64,000 bases of DNA from Streptomyces albireticuli. Lineage in GTDB: Bacteria; Actinomycetota; Actinomycetes; Streptomycetales; Streptomycetaceae. Positions 8,955 to 16,851 of the stretch are shown piece after piece. The notes under the pieces were generated by a model that saw nothing but the letters and a program-made list of their open reading frames with translations, searched no databases and was not told where the DNA came from. Positions within the stretch are counted from its first letter, which is position 1, and every line of letters begins with the position of its first letter. The stretch spans positions 1,240,001 to 1,304,000 of the forward strand of contig NZ_CP021744.1 of assembly GCF_002192455.1 (NCBI RefSeq), in the 5' to 3' direction. Position numbers and translations under genes: made by a program.

Positions 8955-10957
8955 CACGCCTCCTGGCGGTCGGCGGCGAAGGGCTCCCCGTGGACGTAGC
9001 GGCCGAGGGCCGTGAGGGGGAAGACCTGGCGGTACAGGTGGTAGTTGATGGAGAAGTCCCAGGGGAATCCGGTGCCGGTGAAGTGCGGCTCGTCCCAGGA
9101 GCCGTCCTCGGCCTGGGTCTCCACCAGCCGGGCCACCCCGCGCTCGACCGCCTTGCCGTCCCGCTCCCCCGCGGCGAGCAGGGCCATCAGGGCCCAGGCC
9201 GTCTGGGAGGGGGTGGAGGCGCCGCGGCCGATCCACTCCGGGTCGCGGTACGAGCGCAGGTCCTCGCCCCAGCCGCCGTCGTCGTTCTGCACGCTCTCCA
9301 GCCAGCGCACGGCCCGGCGGATCGCCGGGTGCGAGGCGGGGAGCCCGGCGGTGACGAGGGCGGGGACGACCGACCCGGTGCCGTAGACGTAGTTGACGCC
9401 CCAGCGGCCGAACCAGCCGCCGTTCTCCTCCTGCTCGGCGAGCAGCCACTCGATGCCGCGCCGGGTGCGCGGGTCGTGCTGCCTGCCGAGGACGGCCAGC
9501 ATCTCCACCACGTGCGCGGTGACGTCGGCGGACGGCGGGTCGATGACCTCGCCGAAGTCGCAGAACGGCAGCCGGTTGGGGAAGGGGCTGGTGTTGTCGG
9601 CGTCGAAGGCGCCCCAGGCGCCGTCCTTCGACTGCATGCCCAGGTTCCAGCGGGCGGCGCGCTCCACGGCCGCGTCCAGCCGGGCGCGGTCGGGATGGGC
9701 GACGCGCTTGAGCGCGAGGACGACCTCGGCGGTGTCGTCGATGTCGGGGTAGTTGTCGTTGTGGAACTCGAAGGCCCAGCCGCCCGGGGGCAGTTCCGGC
9801 CTGCGCACCGTCCAGTCGCCGGGCCGGAGGATCTGCTCGTCGAGCATCCAGTCGGCGGCCTTGACGAGCGCCGGGTGGTCCGGGGCCACGCCCGCGTCGG
9901 CGAGCGCGATCGCGGCGAGACAGGTGTCCCACACCGGGGACTGACACGCCTCGATCATCCGCGAGCCGTCCTCGCGCCAGACGGCGAAACGGTCCAGCGA
10001 CGCGAGGCCCGCGCGCAGCACGGGGTGGTCGAGGTCGTAGCCGAGGAGGTGCAGGGCGATGACGGAGTAGACGGCGGGTGGCTGGATGCCGCCCCAGCAG
10101 CCGTCGTTCTCCTGGCGCTCGATGATCCAGCGGGCTGCGGCGTTGAGCGCGGCGCGGCGCAGGGGCTTGACGGGGAACCTGCGGTACCGGTGCAGCGCCT
10201 TGTCCAGGCGCTGGAAGACGCCGTCCCAGCTGGTGGCCGGGGCGAGCGGGCGGGGCGGGTTCGGCCGGCGCGGGTCGGTGTGCAGCTCGTCCAGCGCGAA
10301 GGGCGCGGGGCGCACGGGCCGCTTCGCCGAGACGACGGTGAGCGGCACGATGGTCTGCCGGGCCCAGCAGCCGAAGTCGTAGATGTTGAGCGGGACCCAC
10401 TTCGGCACGTACATGATCTCGGGCGGCAGCTCCGGCAGGTCGTCCCACTTCCACCAGCCGAAGAGGGCCAGCCAGATGCGGGTGAAGACCCGGGAGGCGG
10501 CGATGCCGCCCCGCGCGCGGATCCAGGCGGAGGCGGCGGCCATGTGCGGGGCGTCGGGGGCGTCCCCGGCGAGCCTCAGCGCGACATAGGCCTCGATGGT
10601 GGCCGAGAGTTCGGGCGGTCCGCCGAGGAAGGTGGCCCAGGTGCCGTCGGGCCGCTGCTCGGAGCGGATGAAGAGGGCGGCGGCGCGGGTGGTCCGCTCG
10701 TCCTGGATCCCGAGGAACTGGCGGAGGAGCAGGTCCTCGGCGTCCATGGTGACGTTGGTCTGGAGGTCGCCCTTCCACCACCCCTCGGGGTCCTGCCGGG
10801 ACAGGAGGTGGTCGACCGCCCTGGCGGTGGCCCGCTCGGCGGCCGTCGTGGCCGCCGCCGGCCCGCCGTCGGGCGGGGGCGTAACGGTGGTGCTGTCCTT
10901 GGCCGCGGCTGCGGGGAGCGGAGGGGCTCCGGTGCTTCCGTCGGTCGTCGCTGTCAT
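8954..10957 (-). CDS. shc: Squalene-hopene cyclase
   Basis: A 667-residue membrane-associated terpene cyclase that converts squalene to hopene/hopanol. The catalytic DxDD motif is DIDD at residues 405-408 (NYPDIDDTAE). Several QW repeats are visible, including QDPEGWW (about residue 55), RPDGTWATF, QENDGCWGG and QNDDGGWGED. An alanine/proline-rich, low-complexity N-terminus of about 35 residues precedes the fold. AAGGGG lies 6 nt before the ATG. It sits 116 nt after the prenyl synthase gene and overlaps hpnG by 1 nt. Confidence 0.98.
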   Translation of the reverse strand: MTATTDGSTGAPPLPAAAAKDSTTVTPPPDGGPAAATTAAERATARAVDHLLSRQDPEGWWKGDLQTNVTMDAEDLLLRQFLGIQDERTTRAAALFIRSEQRPDGTWATFLGGPPELSATIEAYVALRLAGDAPDAPHMAAASAWIRARGGIAASRVFTRIWLALFGWWKWDDLPELPPEIMYVPKWVPLNIYDFGCWARQTIVPLTVVSAKRPVRPAPFALDELHTDPRRPNPPRPLAPATSWDGVFQRLDKALHRYRRFPVKPLRRAALNAAARWIIERQENDGCWGGIQPPAVYSVIALHLLGYDLDHPVLRAGLASLDRFAVWREDGSRMIEACQSPVWDTCLAAIALADAGVAPDHPALVKAADWMLDEQILRPGDWTVRRPELPPGGWAFEFHNDNYPDIDDTAEVVLALKRVAHPDRARLDAAVERAARWNLGMQSKDGAWGAFDADNTSPFPNRLPFCDFGEVIDPPSADVTAHVVEMLAVLGRQHDPRTRRGIEWLLAEQEENGGWFGRWGVNYVYGTGSVVPALVTAGLPASHPAIRRAVRWLESVQNDDGGWGEDLRSYRDPEWIGRGASTPSQTAWALMALLAAGERDGKAVERGVARLVETQAEDGSWDEPHFTGTGFPWDFSINYHLYRQVFPLTALGRYVHGEPFAADRQEA

Positions 10958-11045
10958 GGTTTCCCCTTTTTGCAGTGATCTTTCTTCTCTGCCGTGCTGG
11001 GGGCTCCGTCGGCCGACGCACCGTCAGGGCGTCGGCCGGCGACTG

Positions 11046-11061
11046 CGATCTGCTCAGATCG
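11046..11061. repeat. Palindrome in the prenyl synthase-shc gap
   Basis: CGATCTG-CT-CAGATCG is a 7-bp perfect inverted repeat just after the prenyl synthase stop, within the 116-nt gap before shc. A second palindrome, CGTCGGCCGACG, lies at 11007-11018. They could be mRNA processing or attenuation hairpins inside the operon; function unknown. Confidence 0.35.
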
Positions 11062-11073
11062 GGTGAATGGGAA

Positions 11074-12213
11074 TCATCTCTTTCGTACGACGACGAAGTC
11101 GGCGAGCGCCGTGAGCTGGGCCCGTACCTGGGCCGGCATGTCGACTCCGTCGAGGGCCTCGATCGCGGTGGCGTGCTGGCGGCGGGCCTCCTGGGAGGTC
11201 CACTCCCGGCCGCCCGCCTCTTCGATCAACGCCGCGCGGCTGGCGAATTCTTCCTCGTCGAAGTCGGCGGTCTGGGATTCGCCGAGCTTGGCGTCGGCGG
11301 CGAGGATGTCGGCGAGCCGCTCGGAGGCGGGGCCGCCCGCCGCGAGGGCGGCGACGACCGGCAGCGACTTCTTGCGCTGGCGCAGGTCGCTCCAGGTCTG
11401 CTTGCCCGTGGCCTCCGGGTCTCCCCAGATGCCCAGCAGGTCGTCGACGGCCTGGAAGGCGAGGCCCAGGTGGTAGCCGTAGGCCTCCAGGGTGTCGGCC
11501 GTGCGGTCGTCGGCGCCGCCGAGGACGGCGCCGATGGAGACGGCGCAGGCGAGCAGGGCGCCCGTCTTGTTGCCCTCCATCTCCAGGCACTCCTCGACGG
11601 TGACCCGCTCGCGGTGCTCGTAGGAGATGTCCTGGGCCTGACCGTCGATCAGCTTCCGGGTGGCGGTGGTCAGCCGCCGGGTGGCGCGGCCGGCCTCGAC
11701 CGTGCCGAGCTCCAGCAGGATCTCGTTCGCGAGCGCGAACAGCGCGTCGCCGACCAGGATGGCCTGCTCGGGGCCGTACACCTTCCACACCGTGTCGCGG
11801 TGCCGGCGCTGCTCGTCGCCGTCCATCAGGTCGTCGTGGAGCAGCGAGAAGTTGTGCACGAGCTCGACGGCGACGGCGCCGGGGATGCCGGTCTCCGGCG
11901 GTGCTCCGGCGGCCTCGGCCGAGAGCAGGGCGAGGGCGGGCCGGACGGCCTTGCCGCCGTCGCCGTGCGCGGGCCTGCCCTGGGCGTCGATCCAGCCGAA
12001 GTGGTAGGCGGCGACGGTGTCCATGGGCGGCGCGAGCCGGTCCACGGCGGCACGCAGCACCGGCGTGGCAAGCGTCCGTCCGCGCTCCAGCAGGGCGTTG
12101 ACGCCTGCGGTGTCGACAGCTGGGATCGCCGATGTCACGGTCTCTCCTCTGGTGGTCGTGCTCGTACGCGCCCCGTCGGGGGAACGCGACGCTTGATGGC
12201 TCGCCTCGGTCAT
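11074..12213 (-). CDS. Polyprenyl (farnesyl-type) diphosphate synthase
   Basis: A 379-residue all-trans isoprenyl diphosphate synthase that should make the C15 farnesyl diphosphate used by HpnC/HpnD. The first aspartate-rich motif is LLHDDLMDGDEQRR. The second is AFQAVDDLLGIWGD, of the DDxxG type rather than classic DDxxD. I chose the ATG at 12213 because it overlaps the hpnE stop (ATGA) with GGGAG upstream. A GTG at 12138 with its own AGAGGAG would give 354 residues and is a real alternative, since the extra N-terminus is low in complexity. Product chain length is inferred from context. Confidence 0.9.
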   Translation of the reverse strand: MTEASHQASRSPDGARTSTTTRGETVTSAIPAVDTAGVNALLERGRTLATPVLRAAVDRLAPPMDTVAAYHFGWIDAQGRPAHGDGGKAVRPALALLSAEAAGAPPETGIPGAVAVELVHNFSLLHDDLMDGDEQRRHRDTVWKVYGPEQAILVGDALFALANEILLELGTVEAGRATRRLTTATRKLIDGQAQDISYEHRERVTVEECLEMEGNKTGALLACAVSIGAVLGGADDRTADTLEAYGYHLGLAFQAVDDLLGIWGDPEATGKQTWSDLRQRKKSLPVVAALAAGGPASERLADILAADAKLGESQTADFDEEEFASRAALIEEAGGREWTSQEARRQHATAIEALDGVDMPAQVRAQLTALADFVVVRKR

Positions 12214-13670
12214 GCCGGCTCCCGCAAGGGGTGGTGATGCGGTCGGCCCAGCTCGGAGAGTGCCGCGGCGGCGGCCTGGACACCGCTGCGCACCGCGCCC
12301 TCCATCGTCGCGGGCCAGCCGGTGGCGGTCCACGCGCCGGCCAGGAAGAGGCCGGGCGTGGCGGTGGGGGCGCCGGGCCGCAGCCCGCCGACCCCCGGGG
12401 TGGGGGCGAACGTCGCTGTACGCTCCCGGGTCACGAAGAAGTCCCTTACGCCGGCGCCGCGGGCCGCGGGCAGCAGCCGCTCCAGCTCCGGGAGGTAGCG
12501 CGCGCGGAGCTCGGCGACGGGCCGGTCGATGTCGTCGTGCGCGGCGGACTGGGAGACGGCCAGGTACTGGCCGCCGGTGCCCCGCGCGGCGAGCCCGGAG
12601 GAGTCGGTGCGGTCGAAGACCCACTGCACCGGGGAGCCGAGCGCCGCGAAGAAGGGCTGCCGCAGGACTTTGCGGTCGTATACGACGTGGAGGTTGAGGA
12701 TCGGCGCGGTGTCGATGCCGAGCAGCCGGTCCGGGTCGTCGAGCGCGCCCTCGGGGAGCAGGGCGTGGGTCTCGCGCTGGGGCACGGCGAGGACCACCGC
12801 GTCGGCGTCGAGCCGCTCGGTGCCGCCGGCCCCGGCCTCGGTGTCGACCTGCCAGCGGCCGTCCTCGGCCCGGGTGAGCGAGGTCGCGCGGGTGCGCAGC
12901 TCGGTGCGGACGCCGGCCTTGTCGAGGGCGGCGCGGGCCCGGGTGTCGTGCAGCTCGCCGAGGGGCACGCGCGCCCAGCCGATGTCGGCGGCGCCGGGCT
13001 CGGAGAGCAGGCCGGTCTTGAAGACCATGGCGGCCAGGCCCAGCGAGGAGCGGTCGGCGGTGGCGTTGAGGGTGGCGACGCCGACGAGGTCCCACAGGGC
13101 CTCGACGGCGCGCGGGGACTGGCCGTGGCGGTGCAGCCAGCTCGCGAAGTCCTCGTCGTCCAGCGCGGGGTCGTCGAGGTCGAGGGCGCCGAGGGCGAGC
13201 GCGGCACGTCCCACCTTGGCGCGCTCGGCGAGCGAGAGGTGCGGGTAGGTGGCCAGGCTCGCGGCGAGGTGCAGCGGGACGGGCAGGGCGGTGCGCCGCA
13301 GCCGGCCCAGGCGCGGCTTGCCCGAGGGGTGGCCGACGTCGAGCACGGGCACGTCGAGCCGGGGTTGCAGCGGCGCGAGCGCGGCGGCCTCGACGCGGTC
13401 GAGGAACCAGCGGTAGGCGGTGCAGCAGCGCAGGTAGACGTGCTGGCCGTTGTCGATGGTGAGGTCGCCGCGGCGGAAGGAGAAGGCGAGCCCGCCGAGG
13501 CGGGGGCGGCCCTCCAGCAGGGTGACGCGGAGTCCGGCGTCGGCGAGTTCGAGCGCGGCCGTGATGCCGGCCAGCCCGCCGCCGACGACCACCGCGGTGG
13601 CTCCGGTGGAGGGGGTCGCGTCGTGCGCGCGCTCCCGTCCGGTACGGGTCGTCGTGCGTGGTGTGGTCAT
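12210..13670 (-). CDS. hpnE: Squalene-forming FAD-dependent oxidoreductase (HpnE)
   Basis: A 486-residue flavoprotein of the phytoene-desaturase/amine-oxidase superfamily that reduces hydroxysqualene to squalene, third step of the HpnCDE route. The FAD-binding Rossmann motif is VVVGGGLAGITAALELADAG near residue 25, followed by GRPRLGG, and the C-terminal FAD motif appears as LFLAGAWTATGWPATMEGAV. The frame remains open upstream into hpnD, but the ATG at 13670 is preceded by GAGGGGGTG and fits the family length. It starts 91 nt after hpnD and overlaps the prenyl synthase by 4 nt. Confidence 0.93.
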   Translation of the reverse strand: MTTPRTTTRTGRERAHDATPSTGATAVVVGGGLAGITAALELADAGLRVTLLEGRPRLGGLAFSFRRGDLTIDNGQHVYLRCCTAYRWFLDRVEAAALAPLQPRLDVPVLDVGHPSGKPRLGRLRRTALPVPLHLAASLATYPHLSLAERAKVGRAALALGALDLDDPALDDEDFASWLHRHGQSPRAVEALWDLVGVATLNATADRSSLGLAAMVFKTGLLSEPGAADIGWARVPLGELHDTRARAALDKAGVRTELRTRATSLTRAEDGRWQVDTEAGAGGTERLDADAVVLAVPQRETHALLPEGALDDPDRLLGIDTAPILNLHVVYDRKVLRQPFFAALGSPVQWVFDRTDSSGLAARGTGGQYLAVSQSAAHDDIDRPVAELRARYLPELERLLPAARGAGVRDFFVTRERTATFAPTPGVGGLRPGAPTATPGLFLAGAWTATGWPATMEGAVRSGVQAAAAALSELGRPHHHPLREPA

Positions 13671-13761
13671 GCGCCCACCCCCTCGGCTGCTGTCAGTGAC
13701 GTATGCCATCGGCGGAGGGTTGCACACCGCTTGCCGGTCCGGGAACGGGGCGTCCGGGGCA

Positions 13762-14712
13762 TCAAGCGCGCCCCCCGGCGGTCCGCCGGCCGACGCCGCG
13801 GGCGTCGAGACCGGACAGGCCGCGCACGGCGACGTACACCTTCTCGCGGCCGGGGAGCGAGACGCGGCCGCGCAGCACGGCCTCGGGCTCCTCGGCGATG
13901 CGGTCCAGCAGCCTGCGGTAGATGCCGGACATGGCGGCGACGCAGGCACCGCTGCGCCGGTCGAGCATGGGGAGGAGCTTGGTGCCCTCGGCGAACAGCG
14001 CGCGGGCGCGCCGGACTTCGAAGTGGACCAGGCCCGTGAAGTCGGCCCCGGCCGGCGGCTTCGCGGAATGGAAGCCCGCGGCGCAGCCGAACTTGGCGAG
14101 ATCGTCCGCCGGGAGGTAGGTGCGGCCGTTGGCCGCGTCCTCGCGGACGTCGCGCAGGATGTTGGTGAGCTGGAGCGCGAGACCCAGAGTATCGGCGTAC
14201 TCAGCGGCGCGCGCGGCGTCGCGCGCGCCGGGCACGGTGCCGAACACCCCGAGCGAGAGCCGGCCGATGGCACCCGCGACACAGCGGCAGTAGACGGCGA
14301 GGTCGTCCCACGTCTCGTAGGACTCGCCACGCACATCCATCTGAACGCCGTCGATCAGTTCGTCGAGCCCGCCGAGCGGAATCGGGAAGCGGCGCGCGGC
14401 ATGGCTGAGCGCGACGGCCACCGGGTCGGTGTCGTCGTCCTCGATGCCGCCCTCGCGGATCCGGGCGAGCAGGGCCCGGGTCTCCTCGAGCCGCCGCTGC
14501 TTGGCCGCCGGGTCCAGCGGGCCGTCACCGATGTCGTCGACGCGCCGGGAGAAGGCGTAGAGCGCCGACATGGCGCGCCGCTTGGCGGTCGGCAGCAGTC
14601 TGATGCCGTAGCTGAAGTTGCCGGCCTGCTGGCCGGTGACCGCCTCGCAGTAGCTGTACGCGGCGAGTACCGGCGCGGACGCGTCTGGCGATCCGTTCAC
14701 GGTCCCGCTCAC
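13762..14712 (-). CDS. hpnD: Presqualene diphosphate synthase (HpnD)
   Basis: A 316-residue trans-isoprenyl head-to-head synthase that condenses two farnesyl diphosphates to presqualene diphosphate. The first Asp-rich motif is YAFSRRVDDIGDG and the second is LQLTNILRDVREDAANGRTYLP. Both are the hallmarks separating the squalene/phytoene synthase family from head-to-tail synthases. The start ATG overlaps the hpnC stop by 4 nt. Assignment between HpnC and HpnD follows gene order and the canonical second motif here. Confidence 0.95.
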   Translation of the reverse strand: MSGTVNGSPDASAPVLAAYSYCEAVTGQQAGNFSYGIRLLPTAKRRAMSALYAFSRRVDDIGDGPLDPAAKQRRLEETRALLARIREGGIEDDDTDPVAVALSHAARRFPIPLGGLDELIDGVQMDVRGESYETWDDLAVYCRCVAGAIGRLSLGVFGTVPGARDAARAAEYADTLGLALQLTNILRDVREDAANGRTYLPADDLAKFGCAAGFHSAKPPAGADFTGLVHFEVRRARALFAEGTKLLPMLDRRSGACVAAMSGIYRRLLDRIAEEPEAVLRGRVSLPGREKVYVAVRGLSGLDARGVGRRTAGGRA

Positions 14713-15608
14713 CCCTCTCTTCGCAGTGTCGCTCCCACCTCGCGCAGCAGGCTGAGCTTGGTGGGCTTGGGCGGTCCGGGCAGTACGTCGTGTCCCGCGG
14801 CGGCGACCGCGCGGAGCGCGGCCCTCCCCCCGCCCACGAACCCCGCGAGCAACAGCTTCAACCTGCCGTGGACGCTACCCACCAGGGGGGTGCCTTCATT
14901 CAGCAGTTCCCCGGCGCGTTCCGCCTCGTACGCGACCAGGGCACGCAACGACGCGCCACTGGTGGGACGGGCCAGATCGGCCTCGTCGACGCGGAAGCGC
15001 TGCATGTCCTCGGCCGGGAGATAGACGCGGTCGCGTCCGAGGTCCTCGGCGACGTCCTGTAGGTGTTCGACGATCTGGAGACCCGTGCAGACCGCGTCCG
15101 AGCGGCGGATCCGCTCGGGGCTGGCGGTGCCGGTGATGCCCAGGACCAGACGGCCGACGGGGTTGGCGGACAGCTCGCAGTAGGCGAGCAGGTCCGCGTA
15201 GGTGGCGTAGCGGGTGACGTGCTGGTCCTGGCGGTTGGCCGCGATCAGGCCGAGAAACGGTTCAGCGGTCAGGCCGCACCGGCGGACGGTCGGGCGCAGC
15301 CGGAGCAGCAGGGGGTGGCGCGGGCCGGTGCCGGTGGTGTCGAAGACGCGCAGGAGGTCGGCCTCGAAGGCGTCGAGCAGGGCCGGGCGGTCGTCCGCCT
15401 GTTCCCGGTCGAGGCCCAGCAGCTCGGCGTCGCGGCCGCCCGGGGCCAGGTCGCCGTCGCCGATGTCGTCGACGAGGCGGGCGTAGCCGTAGACGGCCAT
15501 GAGGTCGTCCCGCCAGGCTCGCGGCAGGAAGAAGGGTGCCACCGGGAAGTTCTCGTGCGCGGCCTTGTCGAGCACGGCGCGCTCGTGCGCGGCCGTCCCC
15601 GCCGTCAC
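14709..15608 (-). CDS. hpnC: Hydroxysqualene synthase (HpnC)
   Basis: A 299-residue paralogue of HpnD that converts presqualene diphosphate to hydroxysqualene. The HpnC-type N-terminus ENFPVAPFFLPRAWRDDLMAVYGYARL is visible in shorter form around residue 20, with the first motif VDDIGDG and the second motif as IVEHLQDVAEDLGRDRVYLP. It is the first enzyme gene of the operon. The GTG start at 15608 overlaps the stop codon of a 25-codon upstream ORF (GTGA) and lacks a good ribosome-binding site of its own, so its translation may depend on that leader. Confidence 0.93.
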   Translation of the reverse strand: MTAGTAAHERAVLDKAAHENFPVAPFFLPRAWRDDLMAVYGYARLVDDIGDGDLAPGGRDAELLGLDREQADDRPALLDAFEADLLRVFDTTGTGPRHPLLLRLRPTVRRCGLTAEPFLGLIAANRQDQHVTRYATYADLLAYCELSANPVGRLVLGITGTASPERIRRSDAVCTGLQIVEHLQDVAEDLGRDRVYLPAEDMQRFRVDEADLARPTSGASLRALVAYEAERAGELLNEGTPLVGSVHGRLKLLLAGFVGGGRAALRAVAAAGHDVLPGPPKPTKLSLLREVGATLRREG

Positions 15609-15682
15609 CGGGTGCTGCCCGGGCGCGTCGTCGGGCCGAGGACGGCGGGAGCGCCGCGGAGCTGGAGAGTTCCCGTAGCCAT
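15605..15682 (-). CDS. Short leader ORF coupled to hpnC
   Basis: An ORF of 25 codons (starting MATGTLQLRGAPAVLG) runs from ATG 15682 to a TGA that overlaps the hpnC GTG start (GTGA). An in-frame GTG at 15691 would extend it to 28 codons. A GGGAG lies upstream, better placed than anything in front of hpnC itself. The peptide has no recognisable domain. It could be a coupling or attenuator peptide, or simply an unrecognised N-terminal extension broken by a stop. Conservation in other Streptomyces would decide. Confidence 0.45.
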   Translation of the reverse strand: MATGTLQLRGAPAVLGPTTRPGSTR

Positions 15683-15691
15683 TGCCGTCAC

Positions 15692-15975
15692 ATCTCCCGT
15701 TCTACACTGCCGACCCAGAACATCCTATTTCGGACACGCCGCAGGGCAGGCGTCCCCCGGTGCCCCTTGGGCACCTCCCGGATCTCCCTCCGGATCACCC
15801 TTCCGACCGGGGGAGATACACCGGTATCGCCCCGCTTCTCCATAAATCAGCACTGTACAGCGTACGCCGTACAGATGTGCGGTGCGCGCCCGGGTAGGTG
15901 CTTGATCCATACAATGCCACGCGAGGGGCGAATCAACCCTGACAATAAGCGAGTTGATCGTTACGGATAGGTCAA
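15692..15975 (-). promoter_or_regulatory. Hopanoid operon upstream region with CTGTAC-N10-GTACAG inverted repeat
   Basis: This gene-free stretch precedes the hopanoid operon and is notably AT-richer than the rest of the window. It contains the inverted repeat CTGTAC-N10-GTACAG (15853-15874) with CGTACG at its centre, which resembles TetR-family operators. It also has GATAC-ACCG-GTATC near 15815-15828 and a possible minus-strand -10 box TAGGAT (15722-15727) about 40 nt before the leader ORF. No adjacent regulator gene is present. I see no convincing coding capacity here. Confidence 0.45.
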
Positions 15976-16003
15976 GCCCCCGCCCGTCGGAGACGGCGGG
16001 GGC
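15976..16003 (-). terminator. Terminator hairpin after ABC exporter operon
   Basis: GCCCCCGCCCGTC pairs with GACGGCGGGGGC across a 3-nt loop with one bulged C. It lies 36 nt past the stop of the ABC ATPase gene and should separate that operon from the hopanoid promoter. Confidence 0.6.
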
Positions 16004-16038
16004 CGGTGCGCCTGGCCGGAAAACGCGGGCTCGCGGGA

Positions 16039-16851
16039 CTAGCGGGCCGTCTCCTTCTCATAGGCCCGGACCACTTCCTCGGTCGGTCCGTCCATGAGCA
16101 GCTGCCCGTGTTCGAGCCAGAGCACCCGGTCGCAGGTGTCCCGGATCGACCGGTTGTTGTGGCTGACGAGGAAGACCGTGCCGGCCTCCTTGCGGAGCTC
16201 GCGGATCCGGGCCTCGGAGCGCTTCTGGAAGGACCGGTCACCGGTCGCCAGCGCCTCGTCGATCATCAAGACGTCGTGGTCCTTGGCCGCGGCGATGGAG
16301 AACCGCAGCCGGGCCGCCATGCCGGAGGAGTACGTCCGCATCGGCAGCGTGATGAAGTCGCCCTTCTCGTTGATGCCGGAGAAGTCGACGATCCCCTGGT
16401 AGCGCTCGCGGATCTGCTCCCGGGACATGCCCATCGCCAGCCCGCCGAGCATCACGTTCTTCTCGCCCGTGAGGTCGTTCATCATGGCCGCGTTGACGCC
16501 CAGCAGCGAGGGCTGGCCGTCGGTGTAGACCTTGCCGCGCTCGGCGGGCAGCAGCCCGGCGATGGCCTTGAGCAGGGTCGACTTGCCGGAGCCGTTGGAG
16601 CCGATCAGGCCGATCGCCTCACCGCGGTAGGCGGTGAAGCTGACGCCCTTGACGGCGTGCACCTCCCGGACGCCGGCCCCCGGCGTCCGGCGCACCAGCC
16701 GGTTGAGCGCGGCGGTCGCGCTGCCGCGGCCGGTGCTGCCGCCGTAGACGCGGTAGACGATGTGCACGTCGTCCGCGATCACGGTGGGGATACGGGGGCC
16801 CGAAGGCGCAGCGGGGACCTCGGGGGCCCCGGTGGGGTTCTGTTCAGCCAC
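16039..16851 (-). CDS. ABC exporter ATPase, TagH/Wzt family
   Basis: A 270-residue nucleotide-binding subunit of a polysaccharide or teichoic-acid-type exporter. Walker A is GSNGSGKST, the signature region is YSSGMAARLRFSIA, and Walker B is VLMIDEALATGD, with the Ser-Asn-rich switch region VFLVSHNN. The YSSGM signature is typical of TagH/Wzt rather than importers. It lacks the long C-terminal carbohydrate-binding domain found in some Wzt proteins. It overlaps the permease gene by 8 nt and is the last gene of the operon. Confidence 0.92.
   Translation of the reverse strand: MAEQNPTGAPEVPAAPSGPRIPTVIADDVHIVYRVYGGSTGRGSATAALNRLVRRTPGAGVREVHAVKGVSFTAYRGEAIGLIGSNGSGKSTLLKAIAGLLPAERGKVYTDGQPSLLGVNAAMMNDLTGEKNVMLGGLAMGMSREQIRERYQGIVDFSGINEKGDFITLPMRTYSSGMAARLRFSIAAAKDHDVLMIDEALATGDRSFQKRSEARIRELRKEAGTVFLVSHNNRSIRDTCDRVLWLEHGQLLMDGPTEEVVRAYEKETAR

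Noticed and set aside
8955..11021. Upstream extension of the HpnG frame through shc (total 905 codons)
   Set aside because: The extra part is Arg/Pro/Ala-rich shadow of shc; the ATGA overlap at 8954 marks the real hpnG start.
15725..15910. A 61-codon minus-strand ORF upstream of the hopanoid operon
   Set aside because: It covers the inverted repeats, has no ribosome-binding site or family resemblance and no codon bias.
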